A DNA stretch of 64,000 nucleotides from Bog-950 sp964615305 (GTDB taxonomy: Bacteria; Bacteroidota; Bacteroidia; Chitinophagales; LD1): positions 1 through 64,000 of the forward strand of contig CAZTNA010000002.1 of the NCBI GenBank assembly GCA_964615305.1. Reading direction: 5' to 3'. Position 1 is the first letter of the stretch; every line of letters begins with the position of its first letter. Positions 23,886-33,286 of the stretch are shown piece by piece. The notes beneath the pieces were generated by a model. It was given only the letters and a program-made list of their open reading frames with translations. It ran no database searches and was not told the origin of the DNA. Position numbers and translations under genes: made by a program.

Positions 23886-26225
23886 ATGAGTAAAAACTTA
23901 ATTATTGTGGAGTCGCCTGCTAAGGCAAAAACCATCAACAAGTTTTTAGGAAAGGACTACGTGGTTACATCTTGCTACGGGCACATTCGCGATTTACCCG
24001 ATAGCGGATTGAATATTGATATTGAAAATGGTTTTGAACCTAATTATGTAATAAGCGAAGACAAAGAGAAGGTTATAAAGGAGTTGAAAAAACTCGCCAA
24101 GTCAGCCGAAGAAATTTATCTGGCAACGGATGAAGACCGCGAGGGAGAAGCCATATCGTGGCACCTTTGCGATGTACTAAAACTAAACCCCAAAAAAGCC
24201 AAGCGCATTACCTACACCGAGATTACTAAAGAGGCGGTGCAGGAAGCTGTAGAAAATCCACGTACTATCAATATGGATTTGGTAAATGCTCAGCAAGCGC
24301 GTAGAGTGCTCGATCGTTTAGTGGGGTACGAAATTTCTCCGGTGCTTTGGAAAAAAGTAAAACCAAGTTTATCGGCAGGCAGAGTACAATCAGTAGCAGT
24401 TCGGCTTATTGTAGAACGTGAAAGAGAAATACGCGTTTTCACACCGGTGGCATCATTTAAAGTAGTAGGGTACTTTTTTGTTACTGATAACACAGGAAAA
24501 AAATCTGTGTTTAAGGCAGAGAGAGCTGCCAACTTTAAAACTTATGAAGAAGCTGATAAATTTTTGAAAGAAGTAAGCAATGCAGAGTTTAAAGTAAGTT
24601 CAATTGAAAAGAAACCGGGCAAGCGATCGCCTGCAGCACCGTTCACAACTTCTACTTTGCAACAAGAAGCTTCGCGCAAGCTCGGCTTTCCGGTTGCTAT
24701 AACCATGCGTGTAGCTCAAAAGCTTTATGAGAACGGACACATTACTTATATGCGTACCGATTCAACAAATTTATCTGACACGGCACACAAAGCGTTGGCT
24801 AAAGAGATTAAGAACAAGTATGGTAAAGAGTTTTACGAGCAAAGAAATTTTGTAACCAAAAGTGCCGGAGCGCAAGAAGCTCACGAAGCTATCCGCCCTT
24901 CACACATGGAGGTTTCGTCAGTTGATGGAGATTCAGATGAGCAACGCTTGTACGATTTAATCTGGAAACGTACCGTAGCATCGCAAATGACCGATGCACA
25001 GATTGAGAAAACTGTTATTGATATTGTAAACAATAAAAACAAAGAAACACTTCAGGCTAAAGCCGAAGTAATTTTGTTTGAAGGTTTTTTAAAGGTGTAT
25101 AACGAAGGTGTAGATGAAGAAAGCGAAGGTGATGAAGAAGCGGCAGCGCTTATTCCACCGGTTAAGCAAGGGCAAGTTCTTGAGCTAAAAGAACTGAGCG
25201 CAACAGAGCGTTTTTCTAAACCCGCTGCGCGTTATACAGAGGCCAGTTTGGTTAAGAAACTCGAAGAGTTAGGTATCGGACGGCCTTCAACTTATGCACC
25301 AACCATTTCTACTGTTCAAAAACGCGGATACGTAATTAAGGAACCTCGCGAAGGAGTAGAGCGGAAGTACAAAGTACTTACACTCCGGAATGGGAAAATT
25401 GATGCCGAAACTAAAACTGAAATTACCGGTGCCGAAAAAAACAAGTTGTTTCCAACAGATATTGGATTGCTTGTTACAGATTTTCTGGTAGCTAATTTTT
25501 CCGATATACTCGATTACAATTTTACAGCTGATGTAGAACAGCAGTTTGATAAAGTGGCTGAAGGAAAAATTGTTTGGAACAAAATGATTGGCAACTTCTA
25601 CAAACCATTTCACAAAATAGTAGAGAATACAACTGATAAGGCAGAACGAGTATCAGGTGAAAGATTGCTAGGCACAGACCCCGCTAGCGGTGAACCGTTG
25701 ATTGTGCGCATGGGTAAGTTTGGCCCCATGGCTCAAATTGGAAAAGCCGATGAGGAAACCGGAAAGAAAGCAAGATTTGCAAAACTTCGTTCAACTCAAT
25801 CAATAGAAACTATCACTTTTGAAGAAGCGCTTGAGCTATTCAAATTGCCTCGTACACTTGGGCAGGTAGATGGTAAAGATGTGAAGGTAAGTATTGGCCG
25901 CTTTGGCCCTTATATTCAGCTTGATAAATTGTTTGTTTCTATTCCAAGAGACAAAGACCCTTATACTATTAAGTTTGAAGAAGCTCAGATTTTGATAAAA
26001 GAGAAACAGGAGAAAGATGCCAACCGCATTATTGCCAGCTTTGAAAAGGAAGATATTCAAGTGTTAAATGGTCGCTACGGACCTTATATTAAGAAGGGTA
26101 AAGACAACTACAAAATTCCTAAAGATAAAACAGCTGAATATCTAACGCTTGAAGATATTCAGATGATAATTGGAGAGCAGGGCCCAACGAAAAAAGGCCG
26201 TTCGTTCAGAGGTAGAAAAAAGTAG
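23886..26225 (+). CDS. topA: DNA topoisomerase I
   Basis: 779 residues. The Toprim domain opens the protein (LIIVESPAKAKTINKFLG, ATDEDREGEAISWHL with the metal-binding acidic residues). The type IA core includes SAGRVQSVAVRLI, and the active-site tyrosine is Tyr288 in HITYMRTDSTNLS. It relaxes negatively supercoiled DNA by single-strand passage. The C-terminal ~170 residues carry repeated GRFGPYIQ/GRYGPYIKKG units of the topoisomerase C-terminal repeat type. No CxxC zinc ribbons of the E. coli kind are seen. A basic tail (KKGRSFRGRKK) ends the chain. The next gene starts 1 bp after the stop, indicating cotranscription. Confidence 0.96.
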   Translation: MSKNLIIVESPAKAKTINKFLGKDYVVTSCYGHIRDLPDSGLNIDIENGFEPNYVISEDKEKVIKELKKLAKSAEEIYLATDEDREGEAISWHLCDVLKLNPKKAKRITYTEITKEAVQEAVENPRTINMDLVNAQQARRVLDRLVGYEISPVLWKKVKPSLSAGRVQSVAVRLIVEREREIRVFTPVASFKVVGYFFVTDNTGKKSVFKAERAANFKTYEEADKFLKEVSNAEFKVSSIEKKPGKRSPAAPFTTSTLQQEASRKLGFPVAITMRVAQKLYENGHITYMRTDSTNLSDTAHKALAKEIKNKYGKEFYEQRNFVTKSAGAQEAHEAIRPSHMEVSSVDGDSDEQRLYDLIWKRTVASQMTDAQIEKTVIDIVNNKNKETLQAKAEVILFEGFLKVYNEGVDEESEGDEEAAALIPPVKQGQVLELKELSATERFSKPAARYTEASLVKKLEELGIGRPSTYAPTISTVQKRGYVIKEPREGVERKYKVLTLRNGKIDAETKTEITGAEKNKLFPTDIGLLVTDFLVANFSDILDYNFTADVEQQFDKVAEGKIVWNKMIGNFYKPFHKIVENTTDKAERVSGERLLGTDPASGEPLIVRMGKFGPMAQIGKADEETGKKARFAKLRSTQSIETITFEEALELFKLPRTLGQVDGKDVKVSIGRFGPYIQLDKLFVSIPRDKDPYTIKFEEAQILIKEKQEKDANRIIASFEKEDIQVLNGRYGPYIKKGKDNYKIPKDKTAEYLTLEDIQMIIGEQGPTKKGRSFRGRKK

Positions 26226-26226
26226 C

Positions 26227-27096
26227 ATGAGCAGCCGCACTGAAATACATGCGCTTATTCAGTTACTGGATGATACTGACGAAGAAGTATTTAGTCATGT
26301 GTACAACAAGCTAAAGAGTTTTGGCCCAGAGGTAATACCATCGTTAGAGCAAGCGTGGAGCATTGATCTAAATGCGGCTACACACGAGCGTATAGAAGAA
26401 ATTATTCACGATATACAGTTTGATGCACTGGTTAAAGAGTGGAAGCTATGGCTTGCTACCGGCTCTGCTGAATTATTGACCGGGGCATATTTGATAGCCC
26501 GTTATCATTACCCTGATTTAAGCATTGAAGAAATTCGCAAGAAAATTCTAAAGATAAAGCAGAGTATATGGCTGGAGTTAAACTATAATCAAACACCGCT
26601 TGAGCAGATACAGATTTTTAACCAGGTTTTTTACAACAACCACTCATTTAAAGGGGTTCAGCTTTCTTCTGATTATCAGGATGGTTGCATAAACCATGTG
26701 CTCGATAGTAAACAGGGCAATGCGGTATCGGTGGGTATTGTTTATCAGATATTGGCAAATGAGTTGAATTTACCGGTGTATGGTGTTACGCTCATGCAGC
26801 ACTACATACTTGCATTTTGCAAGAAAAATATTTTCGACTTTTCGGAAGAAATAAATCTTGAACGAGAGGTTATGTTTTATATCAATCCCATAAACAGAGG
26901 GTCTGTGTTTTCGAGAGCAGAAATAAAAGACTACCTCAAAAAAATGGAAACCCCGGAACTTACCGAGTTCTTTGCGCCTTCGCCAAACAAAAGCATTCTA
27001 AAAGAATTACTACGGTACCTCATTAAGCTGTATATAGATAACAATGATATAACCCGAAGCAAAGAGTTGACATATATTGCCCAGCTACTCGATTAA
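26227..27096 (+). CDS. Transglutaminase-like (SirB1-type) family protein
   Basis: 289 residues from ATG 26227, one base after the topA stop; an upstream in-frame ATG would lie inside topA and adds only basic residues. The N-terminal ~80 residues look like HEAT-type helices (LLDDTDEEVFSHVYNKLKSF). The central part matches the SirB1/transglutaminase-core2 pattern: L..IQIFNQVFYNNHSFKG, NHVLDSKQGNAVSVGIVYQILANEL and LPVYGVTLMQHYILAF. The usual Cys of this family, in G.C.S.., appears as Gly-Asn-Ala-Val-Ser here, so no nucleophile is evident. Function unknown; context gives only linkage to topA. Confidence 0.72.
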   Translation: MSSRTEIHALIQLLDDTDEEVFSHVYNKLKSFGPEVIPSLEQAWSIDLNAATHERIEEIIHDIQFDALVKEWKLWLATGSAELLTGAYLIARYHYPDLSIEEIRKKILKIKQSIWLELNYNQTPLEQIQIFNQVFYNNHSFKGVQLSSDYQDGCINHVLDSKQGNAVSVGIVYQILANELNLPVYGVTLMQHYILAFCKKNIFDFSEEINLEREVMFYINPINRGSVFSRAEIKDYLKKMETPELTEFFAPSPNKSILKELLRYLIKLYIDNNDITRSKELTYIAQLLD

Positions 27097-27173
27097 GTTT
27101 TTCGGTTTATCGCCACTTTGTTGTAAACTACTTTCGTCTAAATTTTACTTTAGCTTTTACAATACAGCCCATT

Positions 27174-28226
27174 ATGAATGATATAATAAAGACAACCTGG
27201 CGCAGCCCTTCTAACATAGCCCTGATAAAATATTGGGGCAAAAAACAAGGAGTGCAGATTCCTGCCAATCCAAGCATTAGTTTTACTTTAGAACAATGCT
27301 ACTCTGAAACCAGTGTAACCTTGTTGGAAAAAGAAACTAAGTCGAAAGACCTAGAACTTCGATTTTATTTTGATGGTAAAGCCAACATGGCTTTTCAATT
27401 GAAGATGATTAAGTTTTTCGAAAGTATTAAGAAAGACTTTCCGTTGCTTCATCAATACGGGTTACTGATTCACTCTACTAATTCGTTTCCTCATTCATCG
27501 GGCATAGCTTCATCGGCATCAGCTATGAGCGCATTAAGCATGTGCCTTTGCGATCTGCAGCAACAGTTAGGTAAGCAAAAACTAAGCCCCGAAAAGTTTT
27601 TGCAGCGGGCATCATATTTTGCCCGCTTGGGCTCAGGCAGTGCTGCGCGATCTGTGTACCCGGTTATAGCACAATGGGGTAAAACAAAAACAGTAAAGGG
27701 CAGCAGCGACATGTATGCAAAGCCTTTCGAAAAAAATATTCACCCCATTTTTAAAACCTATCAGAACACAATTCTTATAGCCAGCAGTGCTGAGAAGAAA
27801 GTTTCGAGCCGTGTGGGGCATTCGTTAATGAAAGCAAACCCGTTTGCAAAAACAAGATATGCGCAGGCAGAAAGTAATTTGAAAGAATTGTTGGTAGCAC
27901 TGAATAAAGGTGATCTCGAAAAATTTGGTGCCATAGTAGAAGAAGAAGCCATGACCCTTCATGCGCTTATGATGTGTTCAACACCATCGTTTGTGTTGAT
28001 GGCTCCTGCTACTTTAAGAATGATTGAGAAAATTCGCACCTACAGAGACGAAACTAAACTGCCCGTATATTTCACATTAGATGCCGGCCCGAACATTCAT
28101 TTGTTATATCCAAAGAAGATAGCTGCGAAAGTGAATTACTTTATTCAAGCAGAACTTGCTGAACTTTGCGAAGAAGGCAGGTTGATAAAAGACAATGTGG
28201 GCAAAGGGCCCATGCGTGTGAAATAG
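27174..28226 (+). CDS. mvaD: Diphosphomevalonate decarboxylase
   Basis: 350 residues. A GHMP-kinase-fold enzyme that converts mevalonate diphosphate to isopentenyl diphosphate with ATP. Diagnostic motifs are SPSNIALIKYWGKK near the N-terminus, the phosphate loop PHSSGIASSASAMSAL (107-121), RLGSGSAARSVYP, and LDAGPN with the catalytic Asp303. The mevalonate kinase gene follows after 6 bp, so the two form an operon. A near-consensus promoter (TTTG at 27117, TAAATTTT at 27139, 18 bp apart) precedes it. Phosphomevalonate kinase and the upstream HMG-CoA enzymes are not in the window. Confidence 0.93.
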   Translation: MNDIIKTTWRSPSNIALIKYWGKKQGVQIPANPSISFTLEQCYSETSVTLLEKETKSKDLELRFYFDGKANMAFQLKMIKFFESIKKDFPLLHQYGLLIHSTNSFPHSSGIASSASAMSALSMCLCDLQQQLGKQKLSPEKFLQRASYFARLGSGSAARSVYPVIAQWGKTKTVKGSSDMYAKPFEKNIHPIFKTYQNTILIASSAEKKVSSRVGHSLMKANPFAKTRYAQAESNLKELLVALNKGDLEKFGAIVEEEAMTLHALMMCSTPSFVLMAPATLRMIEKIRTYRDETKLPVYFTLDAGPNIHLLYPKKIAAKVNYFIQAELAELCEEGRLIKDNVGKGPMRVK

Positions 28227-28232
28227 ATTTTG

Positions 28233-29150
28233 ATGCATAAAATTTCGTACAAAATTTTTAATGGCAAGTTGCTGTTGTTTGGAGAGCATATTATCAACAA
28301 AGGGGCAAAGGGCTTGGCTGTTCCTATTGACCAGTTTAGTGGCTTATTCAAACTAGGTGATTTAAAGAAGAAAGAAATACGAGAATCGAATAAACTGCTC
28401 GAACTATTTGCCAATTATATTATCCATAATGCTGAACTGGCCGGGCAATATGACACTAACCAGTTTTTAGAGGATATAGAGCGAGGTTTGTATTTCGATT
28501 CGAACATACCTCAGGGTTACGGTTTGGGCAGCAGCGGTGCGTTGGTGGCTGCAGTTTATTATCAATACCGCAAATTCAGAAAGAAAAATATTGTATTGAG
28601 CGATTTGAAGAACGACTTAGCTCAACTAGAGAACTACTATCACGGCAAAAGCAGCGGATTAGATGCGCTAGTTTGTTTTATGGATAAAAGTGTGTTGATT
28701 AACAACGGTGAGGTGGCAGAAGCATTTGATTTTGTAAAGCCGGAAACCGGAGCCATAAAAGTTTTTTTGATTAACACACATATTGCACGCAGCACCTCGC
28801 CTTTTGTAAATCTGTTTCTTGAAAAGTGTAAACAAGATAAATTTATGAGTGCCGTAATGCAAAGTTTGGTGCCTGCCACCAATATTGCCATTGAAAGTTT
28901 TAGGCAACGCAAATATGTACCACTGTTGAGTTCGTTGAAGATTATTTCGCAATTGCAGTTTGATATGCTGCCTGAATTTATTCCTGCTGATTATAAAACC
29001 TTGTGGAGTGATGGGTTAAAACACAATCAGTTTTACCTAAAGATATGCGGTGCTGGTGGTGGTGGTTTTATTATTGGTTTTGCAAAAGCCGATGCCGATT
29101 TGCATTTGCTGTTGGGGGCAAAAGATGTATGTGAACTATTAGTTGTTTAA
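28233..29150 (+). CDS. mvk: GHMP kinase, probable mevalonate kinase
   Basis: 305 residues from ATG 28233; an adjacent TTG at 28230 is less likely. KLLLFGEHIINKGAKGLAVPI is the substrate-side motif of mevalonate kinases. The ATP loop is PQGYGLGSSGALVAA (93-107), HGKSSGLDALVC holds the catalytic Asp, and KICGAGGGGFIIGFA is the third GHMP motif. It phosphorylates mevalonate in the cytoplasm, the first kinase step toward isopentenyl diphosphate. Pairing with mvaD six bases upstream supports the assignment over galactokinase or homoserine kinase. The next gene is convergent. Confidence 0.87.
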   Translation: MHKISYKIFNGKLLLFGEHIINKGAKGLAVPIDQFSGLFKLGDLKKKEIRESNKLLELFANYIIHNAELAGQYDTNQFLEDIERGLYFDSNIPQGYGLGSSGALVAAVYYQYRKFRKKNIVLSDLKNDLAQLENYYHGKSSGLDALVCFMDKSVLINNGEVAEAFDFVKPETGAIKVFLINTHIARSTSPFVNLFLEKCKQDKFMSAVMQSLVPATNIAIESFRQRKYVPLLSSLKIISQLQFDMLPEFIPADYKTLWSDGLKHNQFYLKICGAGGGGFIIGFAKADADLHLLLGAKDVCELLVV

Positions 29151-29170
29151 CAGCAGAAACAAAGGTTAAC

Positions 29171-30112
29171 TCATAGGTTTCGCGTTGCCCTTCTTTCTTC
29201 TTTTGCGCTTATTACTTTATGCAATGGCGCAACCCCAGAACGGTAATAAAGATAAATAAACAGAATGCTTATTGCGTTAAGTATATGCCACAAGGCATGT
29301 CCCTGAAAAATACTTTCAGGATTGCATACTGTGTTGGTGCGATCTAGAAGCCAAATAATGCCACTTAACAAGAGAATAGAAAAAGCCGCCCACATATATT
29401 TTGTAAAGTAGTGCTCTTTACTTACAAACAGCAGGTAATAACAACTCGTAACAAACACAATAGCTACTAAAACAGGAAACAATAGATTGATATTTACTTT
29501 GTAAAGAGTGGCGTATATCAGGTAGTTTACCCCTAAGCCAAAAAGAATCATTAAAGCATGTGAACTTCTGTACTTACCTCTAATTCGTACAAGCGGAAAT
29601 ATTTTGTAGAGATTAAACACCAGCACAATTACAGCCACTGAACACATACTTGTTTGATCAAGTTTCTGAAAGAACTCGGTAAGAGAAGCATGATAAAAAA
29701 AACTGCCAACAAAAAGGTAGATAGCTGATGCGCCAAACATGATGGAGAATATTGGATAGCGCACTAAAAAATTGTCTGACTGTTTGCGCTCCGCATATTT
29801 CAAATCATGAATGCCAAGCGTAAGTGTAAACAAACCGACTAAAAAGAAACCGAGATTACTCCACGTATTAGCCGGCTGACGGATGAGTTCATCCATGCGG
29901 TTCATTTCGCAAAAATGGAAAGCGTTTCCATTGGCTTGGCTCATCTTTTCCCACAAGTCGGTAAACTGAAACAGGGTATAGTAAAGTATGAGCGATAAAG
30001 TAGAAAGTAAGAACACAATAGCCGGAAGCAGAAACATTTTAAAGTTAAGCCGCTCGAAGTATAACCGGGTGCGCAGCAGGTGCCATCTGATATGTAGACC
30101 AATTTTTACCAT
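29171..30112 (-). CDS. Ceramidase-like (CREST family) membrane hydrolase
   Basis: 313 residues, about seven or eight hydrophobic segments. Three blocks match the alkaline ceramidase/CREST pattern: FCE...RQPANTWSNLGF (Ser), VGSFFYHASLTEFFQKLDQ (His and Asp) and FQGHALWHILNA (His-x3-His). These are the conserved Ser, His, Asp and two His that hold zinc in this superfamily. Alkaline ceramidases cleave the amide of ceramide. Many Bacteroidota make sphingolipids, so a lipid amidase is plausible, but bacterial members are mostly uncharacterised. It is convergent with mvk and divergent from HMG-CoA lyase. An earlier soluble N-terminal segment of about 25 basic residues precedes the first helix. Confidence 0.72.
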   Translation of the reverse strand: MVKIGLHIRWHLLRTRLYFERLNFKMFLLPAIVFLLSTLSLILYYTLFQFTDLWEKMSQANGNAFHFCEMNRMDELIRQPANTWSNLGFFLVGLFTLTLGIHDLKYAERKQSDNFLVRYPIFSIMFGASAIYLFVGSFFYHASLTEFFQKLDQTSMCSVAVIVLVFNLYKIFPLVRIRGKYRSSHALMILFGLGVNYLIYATLYKVNINLLFPVLVAIVFVTSCYYLLFVSKEHYFTKYMWAAFSILLLSGIIWLLDRTNTVCNPESIFQGHALWHILNAISILFIYLYYRSGVAPLHKVISAKEERRATRNL

Positions 30113-30218
30113 GTAATATGACAGGTTACGAAGTTTTTCTTTAAAAGTTTTCGAAAATAGACGATTGAGCGAAAGAAAATATTTTACAGCGCGAAAAATC
30201 TTTTTTTAGGTTTGAACC

Positions 30219-31082
30219 GTGAGCAATTCTCCGGTAAAAATTATTGAATGTCCGCGCGATGCTATGCAGGGCATAAAACAGTTTATATCTACTGAAAAGA
30301 AGATAGCTTACATCAACAAGCTATTAAAAGTTGGTTACTACGCCATTGACTTTGGAAGCTTTGTTTCACATGAACTAATACCCCAAATGGCAGATACGGC
30401 TGAGGTGGTAGAGCAACTTGATTTGAGCAGTTCTAACACTAAGTTAATAGCTATTGTGGCTAATGAACGCGGTGCGCGCGATGCTTGTGCACATAAGGAG
30501 ATTCATAGCCTGGGCTTTCCGTTTTCGGTCTCTGAAACATTTCAAAGACGCAACTCTAACGCTAGTATTTTAGAGGCTTTAGAGCGTGTTAAAAAGATAC
30601 GGCAACTTTGCTCAAACGCCAACAAGGAGCTTGTTATTTATATCAGTATGGGGTTTGGAAATCCGTATGGCGATGCTTACAGCCCGCAGATAGTTGAAGA
30701 TTGGGTGCAGAAACTTTCGGTGCTTGATGTAAACACATTTATGCTCAGCGACACGGTAGGCGTTGCCGATCCCCAAAATATAGCTTATCTATTTTCTACT
30801 CTGATAAAGTCATTGCCACATCTTGAGTTTGGGGCACATTTACATACAGCACCACACAACTGGAAGGTGAAAATAGATGCAGCATACAACAACGGATGTC
30901 GCAGGTTCGATTCCGTTATTAAAGGATATGGCGGCTGCCCAATGGCAAAAGACGATTTGCTGGGCAATATGCCCACTGAAAACCTTCTCAACTATTTTTC
31001 AAATGAACAATTAGGTAATGCCATGAATATAGCAGCCTTTGAAGATGCTCTACGCGAGTCATCATCTGTTTTTCCTAAATAA
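30219..31082 (+). CDS. Hydroxymethylglutaryl-CoA lyase
   Basis: 287 residues, start GTG: an in-frame TGA lies at 30213 and the next Met would remove the catalytic PRD motif, so GTG 30219 is forced. It is a TIM barrel of the DRE-TIM family that splits HMG-CoA into acetoacetate and acetyl-CoA, the last step of leucine breakdown. Arg13-Asp14 in CPRDAMQ match the catalytic RD (usual GPRDGLQ), SFVSHELIPQMADTAEV aligns with the family SFV..K.VPQMAD, His207/His209 (HLH) bind metal, and GGCPMA has the loop Cys240, followed by GNMPTE. A -7-like TAGGTTTG ends four bases before the GTG. Its 3' end overlaps the convergent membrane gene by 21 bp. Confidence 0.9.
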   Translation: MSNSPVKIIECPRDAMQGIKQFISTEKKIAYINKLLKVGYYAIDFGSFVSHELIPQMADTAEVVEQLDLSSSNTKLIAIVANERGARDACAHKEIHSLGFPFSVSETFQRRNSNASILEALERVKKIRQLCSNANKELVIYISMGFGNPYGDAYSPQIVEDWVQKLSVLDVNTFMLSDTVGVADPQNIAYLFSTLIKSLPHLEFGAHLHTAPHNWKVKIDAAYNNGCRRFDSVIKGYGGCPMAKDDLLGNMPTENLLNYFSNEQLGNAMNIAAFEDALRESSSVFPK

Positions 31083-32375
31083 AAAAAAGAAGTTGGTAGC
31101 TATGTATTTTTGGTTTACTGCCACACAGCCTGCAAAAAAGAGCAGAGGTAATATTGGGGCTTTATAGCGCATCATGTTACCCACCACGGGGGTACACATT
31201 CCAATAAGTGCCATAAAACTCAAAGATGTAAGAGCGCAAAACATAACCAGATTAAGGTGAGGCATACAACGCCATTTAACATAGGTAAGTAGCCAAATGA
31301 TGAATGAGAGGTAAACAAAGTTTTCAATTGTGCTTAATACCTTTAACATAGTGTCAGCTTCAAAGGGGTAAGGTCGCATCAGCATGTTCCAAACCCCTGT
31401 AGCCGAAGCTTCCAGAATACTGGTTATACTCGGAAATACCTCCGGAATTTCAATAATACTGCCTGCGTTAAAATAAGCAGCTTCTTTTGCTGCATGTGCG
31501 TATTTGTTGGCCAGCATTTGCGGCAAGTTTAGTTTCGGATTTATCCGGTGAATATTGAACGCAGCCAATAAGCAAAGTAGATACACCACTGCATATTTTA
31601 GTAGTATAAATCTGGCTTTGTATCTGCCTTTAAAGATGAGGTACGAAATGGCAGCAGGTAGCACACAGACTAATACAAAAAATTTAGTAAGCAGAACAAC
31701 AACAGCACCGCATATTATGGCCAGGGTGCTTTTAACCCATAAAGGTGATGAGAAATTAAGTATTCCGGAAGTTAATAAGCCCAACCCTAAGATGAGCAAT
31801 GGTTCTTTTGTTACACCACTGTTCCAAAATAGCACAGAGGGTAAAAACAAAACAGGCAATGATAAGATAAGGTCGGCCTGATTTACTCTTTTGAAAATGG
31901 CATTGGTCATGAGCACTATTCCCAGTAGCGATAGAAAACAGAAAAACAACACATGCACTAAGTAGGTGTTGAATGATAAAAAGAGCAGGATTGTGTTCAC
32001 CCGAATAACAAATCTATTAGCATTGAAAGGCGATTCGTCAAAGTTTCTATGCCAGTTTTTTAAACCGGAAGTGTTGATCTGTTCATGAGTTACGCCTGTT
32101 AAAAATAAGTCGGCAAATGCTTTGGGGTTTTCTGTTGCTATATGTTTTAACGCTACTGCATTATCATAAAACTTGTGCACATCATTACGGGCAGTGTGGG
32201 TGTAGTAAAAAGTATAAACCAACCAGATAGCAATACCCGCAACAAACTTAATGTTGAACAGCAGTGTGGTAACCCACCATTTAAACCCGGCTATTTGGAA
32301 AAAAATGTATCGCTTAATTAGAAAATTAAACAGCAGCCAGTACAAGAAAGTAAGCAATATGCCAACTGAAAACAT
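31062..32375 (-). CDS. Polytopic membrane protein, possibly glycosyltransferase-like
   Basis: 437 residues with about ten hydrophobic segments and a soluble loop (about 65-125) between the second and third. The layout of long helices, SVLFWNSGVTKEPLLILGLG and a C-terminal MLMRPYPFEAD loop recalls GT-C-type or EpsG-like membrane glycosyltransferases seen in polysaccharide loci, but I see no decisive motif. It starts 30 bp after the rhomboid stop on the same strand and is probably cotranscribed. Its last 21 bp overlap the convergent HMG-CoA lyase gene. The assignment is to a membrane protein only. Confidence 0.7.
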   Translation of the reverse strand: MFSVGILLTFLYWLLFNFLIKRYIFFQIAGFKWWVTTLLFNIKFVAGIAIWLVYTFYYTHTARNDVHKFYDNAVALKHIATENPKAFADLFLTGVTHEQINTSGLKNWHRNFDESPFNANRFVIRVNTILLFLSFNTYLVHVLFFCFLSLLGIVLMTNAIFKRVNQADLILSLPVLFLPSVLFWNSGVTKEPLLILGLGLLTSGILNFSSPLWVKSTLAIICGAVVVLLTKFFVLVCVLPAAISYLIFKGRYKARFILLKYAVVYLLCLLAAFNIHRINPKLNLPQMLANKYAHAAKEAAYFNAGSIIEIPEVFPSITSILEASATGVWNMLMRPYPFEADTMLKVLSTIENFVYLSFIIWLLTYVKWRCMPHLNLVMFCALTSLSFMALIGMCTPVVGNMMRYKAPILPLLFFAGCVAVNQKYIATNFFFLFRKNR

Positions 32376-32405
32376 TTGTAATACTAAGAGAAAAACTACT
32401 GTTTA

Positions 32406-33023
32406 CTATACACGCTGCTGCAACTGCGCTAAAAAAAAACTGAACAAGCGCGGCTCAAAAAGTACGGGAAACACAAAGCCAAATATTGAACCCGTAAAAT
32501 GCGCTGTGTGGCCTATATTATCGGTGCCACGCTTGGCCATGTAAACACAATAGGCCAGGTAAAGTCCGCCAAAAACAAAAGCGGGAATTCCGATAGGTAT
32601 AAAGAACAGGTAGATTTTGCCAAATGGATTAAACAGTATAAAGCTGAATACTACGGCCGAAACGCCTCCACTGGCGCCTAAACTTCGATAGTTGTAGTTA
32701 TCCTTTTGCCTGAATAAGTTGAGTACATCGGCTGTTGCTATAGCGCCAAAGTACATGAGCACATACAATACCATTCCTTTGGTTCCAAACGCATATTCAA
32801 ATGCAGATTCCATGTACTCGCCAAAACTGTAAAGCGCAAACATGTTAAAGAACAAGTGCCCCATATCGGCATGAACGAAACCGTTACTTATAAGACGGTG
32901 CCATTCGTTATTGCGCCATATATTGTACGGAAAAAACAACAAGTTGTTAAGTAAAGCATGGTTACTAAAAGCGGCTAATGATATAACTACCGTAACCAGT
33001 ATAATAAGAAGAGTAATGCTCAT
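32406..33023 (-). CDS. Rhomboid-family intramembrane serine protease
   Basis: 205 residues, about six transmembrane helices. Motifs: NNEWHRLISNGFVHADMGHLFFNMFAL (the WR and HxxxN region of helix 2), the nucleophile Ser118 in LGASGGVSAVV, and His175 in GHTAHFTGSIFG. The Ser-His dyad is intact, so it should cleave transmembrane substrates within the membrane. Minimal six-helix form without extra domains. Lies upstream of the polytopic membrane gene with a 30-bp gap. The 263 bp upstream of its start hold no recognised element. Confidence 0.9.
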   Translation of the reverse strand: MSITLLIILVTVVISLAAFSNHALLNNLLFFPYNIWRNNEWHRLISNGFVHADMGHLFFNMFALYSFGEYMESAFEYAFGTKGMVLYVLMYFGAIATADVLNLFRQKDNYNYRSLGASGGVSAVVFSFILFNPFGKIYLFFIPIGIPAFVFGGLYLAYCVYMAKRGTDNIGHTAHFTGSIFGFVFPVLFEPRLFSFFLAQLQQRV

Positions 33024-33286
33024 GTGGCTAAAGTATATTTTGATGGGGTAAGTAATAGTGTTCAGATTAGTTGTTGATTATTGACCCTAATGCTGAAAAT
33101 TTATCATTTAGTGGCAAGGATGTGTGATACTTCGGAAGATGTGTTGAAGTGTATAGTACTAGCTTCAAAAACAGCATTCTTTTTTTTAAGTAAGCACCTC
33201 GGTTAACTTCGCTATTCACTCCAAAAATCTTTTGCAACCCACTGCGCTAGCAAATATCTTTGAAATGGTATCACTAAGCACGGTAG

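Noticed and set aside
33024..33286. Small gene or RNA in the gap before the rhomboid gene
   Set aside because: No open frame, promoter match or stable hairpin was convincing.
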